Below are positions 44,387 to 49,287 of a stretch of 49,287 nt of DNA, one piece after another; within the stretch, counting starts at the first letter, position 1, and every line of letters begins with the position of its first letter. The notes beneath the pieces were generated by a model. It was not told the origin of the DNA. It worked only from the letters and a program-made list of their open reading frames with translations, and searched no databases. Position numbers and translations under genes: made by a program. Source of the DNA: an uncultured Clostridia bacterium (GTDB lineage Bacteria > Bacillota > Clostridia > Oscillospirales > Ruminococcaceae); contig CANQXS010000019.1 of the NCBI GenBank assembly GCA_947627875.1, positions 1-49,287 of the forward strand. Direction: 5' to 3'.

Positions 44387-45649
44387 TTACATCGGAGTGC
44401 CTGAGCCCTGCCCGTACCACGGGAAGTTGCCGAAGACGCGGTAATCTTCGTCGGTCTCTTCCTGCTGCTCAGAGCCTCCGAGAGCCGACCTCTTTCTTAC
44501 GCTTACGGTGACCGAAATTTCGAGCTCCTCGCCCTGCCTTGTGACCGAGAGCTTGAGGACGTCGCCGTCGCGGCATTTAGAGACTGCGCCCGTGAGGTCG
44601 CTGTTGTCGGTTATCTCCTCGCCGTTGACGGCGGTAATTACGTCGTCGGCTTTGAGCCCCGCTTTGTCGGCGGGAGAATCCTCTTCGACTTCCTGAATAA
44701 CGACTCCGTAGAGCCCGAAGCGGCGGTATTCGCTGCCGAGAGCAGAAATCGTCACGCCGATATACGGCTTCTCGACGGTCCCGTCGGTGATAATGCCGGT
44801 GATGATGTCTTTAACGCTGTTTATCGGGATTGCGAAGCCGATGTTGTCGACAGAAGCCTCGCTCATCGAGTTGCCCGAAATTTTGGCGTTGGTGATTCCT
44901 ATTACCTCGCCGTACATATTGAAGAGCGGACCGCCGGAATTGCCCGAGTTTATCGCGCAGTCGGTCTGGATAAGGTTCATCGCGGTGCCTTCGATCGTGA
45001 CGTTGCGGTCGAGAGCGCTTATCAGTCCGCCCGTGAGCGAGAAGGTAAGCTCGCCGAGAGGATTGCCTATCGCGCAGACCTGATCCCCTACGCGCGACTT
45101 GCCGGAGTCGCCGAGAGTTACCGGCTTCAGCCCTTCGGCATCGATTTTGAGAACGGCGATGTCGTTGTCCTCGTCATATCCTACCGGCTCAGCGGGATAG
45201 CTGCTGCCGTCAAAGGTAGTGACGGTTATGGAATTTGCGTCAGCTACAACGTGGTAATTCGTTACGATGTAGCCGTTCTCGGTGAGGATAAATCCCGAGC
45301 CCGAGGCGGCGGAGGTGGTGCGGTAGCCGAAGAAGTTGGTGTCGACCGAGGTGGTTATGCCCACGGCGGAATTTACGTTGAGCTCGTAGACGTCGGCGGC
45401 GGAGAGCTCGGGGCTGCTGTCGCCGTCGGAATAGGCAACGTTGAGGGTCGGCATCTCGCGGGTGCTTTCGTATATAACGGCGGAGTTGAGCTGGGGCGCG
45501 TTGCCGCTCATAACGGCGTAGGTCCCGCCCGCGCCGAGGGCTCCGCCCAGAACCGAGCAGCAAAGCGCGATAGCGATCATCCTGCCGAAGCCGGATTTTT
45601 TCGGCTCGGAATAAGCTGCGGACGAATAATTTTCATTGTTTTCAAACAT
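44387..45649 (-). CDS. HtrA/DegP-type membrane-anchored serine protease with PDZ domain
   Basis: A 420-residue protein. One N-terminal transmembrane helix (about 25-47, MIAIALCCSVLGGALGAGG) anchors it, with the protease outside. The catalytic triad is visible: His in TNYHVVADAN, Asp in DEDNDIAVLKI, Ser in INSGNSGGPL. A PDZ domain (about 310-395, GVVIQEVEEDSPADKAGLKADDVITAVNG) follows, and the tail is acidic. It degrades or refolds damaged envelope proteins. The ATG at 45649 has AAAGGAG upstream; the longer frame lacks a site. It is monocistronic with a terminator. A promoter could not be placed with confidence in 45650-45760. Confidence 0.94.
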   Translation of the reverse strand: MFENNENYSSAAYSEPKKSGFGRMIAIALCCSVLGGALGAGGTYAVMSGNAPQLNSAVIYESTREMPTLNVAYSDGDSSPELSAADVYELNVNSAVGITTSVDTNFFGYRTTSAASGSGFILTENGYIVTNYHVVADANSITVTTFDGSSYPAEPVGYDEDNDIAVLKIDAEGLKPVTLGDSGKSRVGDQVCAIGNPLGELTFSLTGGLISALDRNVTIEGTAMNLIQTDCAINSGNSGGPLFNMYGEVIGITNAKISGNSMSEASVDNIGFAIPINSVKDIITGIITDGTVEKPYIGVTISALGSEYRRFGLYGVVIQEVEEDSPADKAGLKADDVITAVNGEEITDNSDLTGAVSKCRDGDVLKLSVTRQGEELEISVTVSVRKRSALGGSEQQEETDEDYRVFGNFPWYGQGSGTPM

Positions 45650-45872
45650 AGTAAACGCTCCTTTGAGGTTGGGGCTGAGCCCCTTTTGATTACACCAGAA
45701 TAGTAACACCCCAGAGTTAAATGCGTTTTAAAGCTGTGTGAAAATTTTTGAAATTTTTGGGAAGATTCAATGCCGCCCGATTTCCCGAAAACGCCACAAT
45801 TTCCACGAAGATGATATTTTCGGGGGCGTAAACGGAGGGGGCAGGAAAGAGAGAGGAGTAATATAAAGTCTA

Positions 45873-46496
45873 TTATGCTGCCGCTTCAAATATTCTCTTT
45901 TGCACCTTAAGACAATTTTGAAGATTGATTATTGTTCCAGTATTTTTCACATTGGAAATCCGAAGTTCTTCGCCAGTTAAATCAACCTTGTTATCTTCTG
46001 CCAACTTAAGCGTATACTTATAAATATTGTCTACTAAGGCTTCCAAATCATCTGCGGTAAGCTGAATGCTTATTTTCTCGTAATCCTTGCGCTCTTTCAG
46101 TTTCTCCAAAGCAGTCATAAGGTTGTTAATCTTATAAACATCCATATCGCCTTTACGAATCGCATCAATATACACTCTAAGTGATGACCTAAATTCGGTT
46201 ACCACTTTAGGCTCGTGGTTTTTATAAATCCAAATTCCTGCGCTCACTACAGTGGCTCCGACTGCAACAATGGTGGCACCTATTTTGTGCTCTTTAACAA
46301 ATTGCAAAGCTTTTGTGCCAACTCCCTGCGCCTGTTCAACTGCCTTTAACTCAATAGGTTGAAGGTGTTTTACAATCTGTCCCTTATTCGGACCATTTGC
46401 ATAACGAACCACGCTACCTATTCTTTTATATAAACCTGTTAATAAGCCCGTTGCAATATCATCGGGAATATAAAACGCATCTTGTACTATTGTCAT
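45873..46496 (-). CDS. Unknown membrane protein, cargo of the mobile element
   Basis: A 207-residue protein I do not recognise. Residues 1-65 are soluble-looking (FYIPDDIATGLLTGLYKRIGSVVRY), followed by one transmembrane helix (about 70-91, IGATIVAVGATVVSAGIWIY) and a charged helical C-terminal half with QLTADDLEALVDNIYKYTLKLAEDNKVDLTGEEL. It is AT-richer than htrA and uses different codons, matching the mobile element. AGGAGGTAGCTATTATG-type spacing gives a good start. It lies 55 bases downstream of the recombinase gene and may share its transcript. A role in phage or plasmid exclusion is possible from position only. Confidence 0.6.
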   Translation of the reverse strand: MTIVQDAFYIPDDIATGLLTGLYKRIGSVVRYANGPNKGQIVKHLQPIELKAVEQAQGVGTKALQFVKEHKIGATIVAVGATVVSAGIWIYKNHEPKVVTEFRSSLRVYIDAIRKGDMDVYKINNLMTALEKLKERKDYEKISIQLTADDLEALVDNIYKYTLKLAEDNKVDLTGEELRISNVKNTGTIINLQNCLKVQKRIFEAAA

Positions 46497-46551
46497 AATA
46501 GCTACCTCCTCTATGTTTTCTAATAATTGGAAAGCATACGTTTTTCAGCAA

Positions 46552-48225
46552 TTACCCATTTTCCTTTGACTTCAATATTACCGTCTCGATAGTTGTCTCA
46601 TTTTCCAAGGAAAGTTCGGTCACTTCCTGACCGTTTAGCGGAACAGGGAAATTGAAACTAATGCTCTTGATCCAGCAACCGTCTTTCCGTTTTTGTGGAT
46701 ATAGCTCGATTTTCTCGATAAACGCCCTCATAAACTCTTTTCGCTCCACTTCGGTTGCCGCTCCGTAAACCTCGTCAAAGGCCAACAGAAGCCGATAGAT
46801 ATTGTCGCCGGAAATCTTCTCCTGACGGATGCTGCGTATCTGACTTTTCACATCATCCATCTGTATCTCGATTTCTTCTATCTTCTCGTATTGTTCGTCA
46901 TACCGGCGCTGTAAATCAAGAATCTTGCGGTCATAATACGGATCGCCCACATCAAGGCTGTCCATCTGTCGCTCCAAACGGGCTTTTGTTCCTAATGTCT
47001 GGCGAAGCTGCCCCTGCAATACCTCCAACTGCTTCTCCATATCCGACGTATCTACGGCGGAGCCAATCTTCGCCTTGATTGCCTCAGAAAAGCGGGGATT
47101 TCTTACCATCGCGGATATAATGTCCGCCACCATATCGTTGATTTCTGTCTGTTCAATATTAGTGCGGAATGTGCAGCTATGGCCTGTCGGTGTGACGGTA
47201 TTCTTACAGTAATAGTAATATCTCGTTTTGTTGTCCTTGCTGTGCGCTTTGGAGATATTGCCGTACATACCTTTCCCGCAGCAGGGGCATCTCAATATGC
47301 CGGATAGTATATGGGCGTGTTCCGTATCGTGAATTTTCTCCCGCCGATAGGCATTGGCTTTCCGCTTCTCATGCGCCAAGTTCCAATCTTCTTCAGATAC
47401 AATCGCCTCATGCTGTCCCTCATAAATCGGGAACTCCGATTGTTCAACAATGTGCATCTCGTTTCTGGTTCCCAACTTCTTTTCTGTTTTCCGTCTGCCA
47501 TAGGCGATTTTTCCCATGTAAACCGGATTGTCCAGAACATCCTTTACAAAGTTTGCAGAAAAACCGGGGATTGTCCCATTCTGGCGCAGCTTTTTGGTGT
47601 AACCGTGGGTATTCAGGTATTTTGCCACACCGCTGACACCATCGTTTGTATGGATATATCTGTCATAAATGATACGGATAACCTCGACTTCATCATCTGC
47701 AATCAACATCTGACCGTTTTGCAGCTTATATCCGTAAGGGGCAAAACCGCCGTTCCATTTTCCCTCGCGGGCTTTCTGTTCCCGCCCCGCCATGGTCTGT
47801 GTGCGGATATTCTCGCGTTCAATCTCTGCCACAGCAGACAGAACGGAAATCATCAGCTTGCCGGAATCCTTGGAACTGTCAATACCATCCTCCACGCAGA
47901 TCAGGTTTACTCCGAAATCCTGCATAAGCTGCAAGGAATTAAGCACATCGGCGGCATTACGACCGAAACGGGACAGCTTAAAGACAAGGACAAAGGAAAC
48001 CCCATCTTTGCCGGCTTCAATATCTGCAAGCATTCTCTGGAACTCATGCCGTCCTTGGATATTCTTTCCTGAAAAACCCTCGTCCGAATACTCCCCAACA
48101 ATGACCATATCTTCATATTCTGCATATTTCCGAAGTTTGTCTCTCTGCGCATCCAGACTGTAACCGTCTACCTGCATAGAGGTGGACACTCGCGTATAGA
48201 TATAGCACTTAGTTTGTTTCTTCAT
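46552..48225 (-). CDS. Large serine recombinase (intact)
   Basis: A 557-residue site-specific recombinase. The catalytic domain has the nucleophile Ser14 in YIYTRVSTSMQ, then SLDAQRDKL and the arginine-bearing VFKLSRFGRN. The recombinase domain (about 165-270, APYGYKL, YMGKIAYGRR) is followed by a zinc ribbon (LRCPCCGKGMYG with later Cys residues) and a coiled coil (about 385-470). It should integrate and excise the element. The ATG at 48225 is chosen because GGAGG lies eight bases upstream; a GTG three codons earlier sits inside the ribosome site. It overlaps the HTH gene by 17 bases. It belongs to the same superfamily as the broken gene at 1-1243 but is clearly a different lineage. Confidence 0.95.
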   Translation of the reverse strand: MKKQTKCYIYTRVSTSMQVDGYSLDAQRDKLRKYAEYEDMVIVGEYSDEGFSGKNIQGRHEFQRMLADIEAGKDGVSFVLVFKLSRFGRNAADVLNSLQLMQDFGVNLICVEDGIDSSKDSGKLMISVLSAVAEIERENIRTQTMAGREQKAREGKWNGGFAPYGYKLQNGQMLIADDEVEVIRIIYDRYIHTNDGVSGVAKYLNTHGYTKKLRQNGTIPGFSANFVKDVLDNPVYMGKIAYGRRKTEKKLGTRNEMHIVEQSEFPIYEGQHEAIVSEEDWNLAHEKRKANAYRREKIHDTEHAHILSGILRCPCCGKGMYGNISKAHSKDNKTRYYYYCKNTVTPTGHSCTFRTNIEQTEINDMVADIISAMVRNPRFSEAIKAKIGSAVDTSDMEKQLEVLQGQLRQTLGTKARLERQMDSLDVGDPYYDRKILDLQRRYDEQYEKIEEIEIQMDDVKSQIRSIRQEKISGDNIYRLLLAFDEVYGAATEVERKEFMRAFIEKIELYPQKRKDGCWIKSISFNFPVPLNGQEVTELSLENETTIETVILKSKENG

Positions 48226-48433
48226 TGTCGCCACCTCCGTTAGACCCGTTCTTCATCAGTCCTTCATTTTTGATGTAATACTCCAGAAGCCGCAAAACAT
48301 ATTCCGGCGCATGACGGTTTCCAAGCTCCCATTCCGTCACAGTCCGATATGGTATCTGAAAATATTGGCAAAACTCTTTCCTCGTTAAGCCGGTACTCTC
48401 CCGCAGCTCCCGTATCTTCTCTTTACAATCCAT
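48209..48433 (-). CDS. Small helix-turn-helix (XRE-type) regulator
   Basis: A 74-residue protein: KIRELRESTGLTRKEFCQYFQIPYRTVTEWELGNRHAPEYVLRLLEYY is a Cro/CI-type HTH, with a short Gly/Asn-rich tail. GAGG lies eight bases before the ATG. It is co-transcribed with, and overlaps, the recombinase gene. A promoter enclosed by a 16-bp inverted repeat lies directly upstream, a natural site for autoregulation. Confidence 0.88.
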   Translation of the reverse strand: MDCKEKIRELRESTGLTRKEFCQYFQIPYRTVTEWELGNRHAPEYVLRLLEYYIKNEGLMKNGSNGGGDNEETN

Positions 48434-48456
48434 ATCATTGTCCTCATAACAAAAAA

Positions 48457-48507
48457 TACACGTTGCGTATTCATTATAGCATATCGCAATCGAATACGCA
48501 ACGTGTA
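48457..48507 (-). promoter_or_regulatory. Promoter enclosed in a 16-bp perfect inverted repeat
   Basis: Arms 48457-48472 and 48492-48507 (on the minus strand TACACGTTGCGTATTC and its complement) are separated by 19 bases. TTGCGT (-35, 48501-48496) lies in the first arm and TATAAT (-10, 48478-48473) in the loop, 17 bases apart. The second arm is followed by TATTTTTTG, so the same structure could also terminate transcripts coming from the relaxase gene. Confidence 0.8.
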
Positions 48508-48517
48508 AATCTGAAAT

Positions 48518-48709
48518 TTATGCCGCTTTTTCGATTTGCGGCAAATGGTTTTCCTGACTATCCGGCAATACCGTAACGCTCTGGCTGTCCTGTTCGGTTT
48601 CCCACTTCTCAATCAGGGGAGGCCCGTACTTCTGCATAAGGCGTACCATCACATCAATACAGCGGTCAAATGCCGCATTATCTTTTGCATCTTCATAATA
48701 CTTCTTCAA
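48518..48709 (-). CDS. Small conserved element protein, function unknown
   Basis: A 63-residue protein, KKYYEDAKDNAAFDRCIDVMVRLMQKYGPPLIEKW and a Gln/Ser-rich tail. I do not recognise a domain; small proteins of this pattern often sit next to MobV relaxase genes. The start is TTG at 48709 with AGGAG seven bases upstream, overlapping the relaxase end by 17 bases; an ATG at 48730 is possible but has no ribosome site. Confidence 0.65.
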   Translation of the reverse strand: MKKYYEDAKDNAAFDRCIDVMVRLMQKYGPPLIEKWETEQDSQSVTVLPDSQENHLPQIEKAA

Positions 48710-49287
48710 TAGGCCGCTCCTTTCTCCCATGGGTTCCGTGCGAATATGCGGACAAAACCTCTTGAGGAATCTTATCGAGCAAGGCAATCGCCTCGTTGTA
48801 ATCCCTCTGAAGCTGGAGGTCTTTCATGCGTTTCAGGACGCTCTCGCTTTGCGCCTCGGACAAGGACTGTGACAGCTCGGCGTTCTGTTTTTTCAGGCTT
48901 CTGTTTTCCTTGACCGTCTCGGTAAAAGCGCCGCTGTACTTCTTGAGTTGTGTCTGCATCTTCTCCACACCGGGGATATACTCGTCCAGCAGCCTGCCGA
49001 TTTCCTCTGCTCTGGATTTCGCATTAAAAGCGTTGACACCGCCCAACAGCTCGTCCAGCTTCGCCCTCTGCTTGTTGAGCCGCGCCATTTCCTTAAATAT
49101 CCTCGGCGGAATATGATCCCGTCCCGTCTCGCTGGCACTTTCGCCGCGCTCCAGCTCCGGGTACTTCTTGACCATGTGTTTCCAGAACTCGTCCTGCCAC
49201 CATGTCAGCCTTTTCTTGTTCCCGATGATGTCCTTCGCAGAAAGCCGCTTATCCTCCGTCAACGGGACAAAAGAAAGGTGCATATGG
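48693..49287 (-). CDS. MobV/Pre-type relaxase, C-terminal part (5' end outside window)
   Basis: The frame is open to the window edge and begins PHMHLSFVPLTEDKRLSAKDIIGNKKRLT; the HMH segment belongs to the metal-binding histidines of the MobV relaxase domain. RLTWWQDEFWKHMVKKYPELERGES is typical of Pre/Mob proteins of Gram-positive plasmids and elements. A coiled coil (KKYSGAFTETVKENRSLKKQNAELSQSLSEAQ) follows. It nicks the origin of transfer and guides the strand to a conjugation apparatus supplied by another element. The N-terminal catalytic part, and probably oriT, lie beyond 49287. Confidence 0.88.
   Translation of the reverse strand, partial: HMHLSFVPLTEDKRLSAKDIIGNKKRLTWWQDEFWKHMVKKYPELERGESASETGRDHIPPRIFKEMARLNKQRAKLDELLGGVNAFNAKSRAEEIGRLLDEYIPGVEKMQTQLKKYSGAFTETVKENRSLKKQNAELSQSLSEAQSESVLKRMKDLQLQRDYNEAIALLDKIPQEVLSAYSHGTHGRKERPIEEVL

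Larger units (their letters stand above)
45873..49287 (-). mobile_element. Integrative mobilizable element, partial (continues past the window)
   Basis: From right to left on the minus strand: MobV-type relaxase (cut by the window edge), a small protein, an HTH regulator, an intact large serine recombinase, and an unknown membrane protein. Base composition drops around 45850 relative to htrA. The gene order relaxase-regulator-serine recombinase is typical of mobilizable elements of Clostridia. The left end is probably near 45800-45870, where the recombinase's attachment site is expected, but no core repeat can be identified without the other end. Confidence 0.65.

Overview
The window reads as a chromosome segment of an anaerobic, plant-fibre-degrading Firmicute, most likely a gut Clostridium-class member of the Oscillospiraceae/Ruminococcaceae kind. 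The basis is a conserved Firmicute housekeeping run (RNase J, GdpP, L9, DnaB, TilS, Hpt, FtsH), mid-to-high GC with GC-rich third codon positions, strong AGGAGG ribosome sites with frequent TTG/GTG starts, and pectin/xylan enzymes. No rRNA or tRNA gene was recognised.

Layout. (1) 1-2405: a decayed serine recombinase and a tyrosine integrase. (2) 2502-10762, minus strand: two glycan operons. The first (GH43, CE8 pectinesterase, GH11 xylanase lipoprotein) attacks xylan and methylated pectin. The second (GH28 polygalacturonase, GH105 unsaturated uronyl hydrolase, an SDR and an RpiB/LacAB-type isomerase) completes a route from oligogalacturonide to 2-keto-3-deoxygluconate. Their two promoters are near copies of each other. 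(3) 11211-14304, plus strand: an ABC-F ATPase and a P-loop ATPase. (4) 24081-14364, minus strand: the housekeeping operon, behind a consensus promoter. (5) 24665-27579, minus strand: a nucleotidyltransferase fused to an apparently inactive phosphohexomutase-like domain, then a PIN/NYN-like nuclease. (6) 27835-43453, plus strand: a complete type I-C CRISPR-Cas locus (cas3-cas5c-cas8c-cas7c-cas4-cas1-cas2), a leader with inverted repeats, and one array of 113 repeats and 112 spacers. (7) 43562-45649, minus strand: an RNHCP-domain protein and an HtrA-type protease. (8) 45873-49287, minus strand: a mobilizable element, cut by the window edge, with a MobV-type relaxase, a small protein, an HTH regulator, an intact large serine recombinase and an unknown membrane protein.

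The CRISPR system belongs to a known subtype. What stands out is in and around it. The repeat hairpin loop exists in four versions arranged in blocks along the array. Two spacers 64 units apart differ at seven positions that are all synonymous in one reading frame. Blocks of spacers have been duplicated together with a repeat point mutation. The locus is also bracketed by two direct copies of a ~135-bp multi-branched palindromic element whose differences largely preserve base pairing, including one compensatory pair. Outside the locus, notable items are a homopolymer that removes the stop between the CE8 and GH11 genes, the twin glycan-operon promoters, and a promoter enclosed within a terminator-like inverted repeat in the mobile element.
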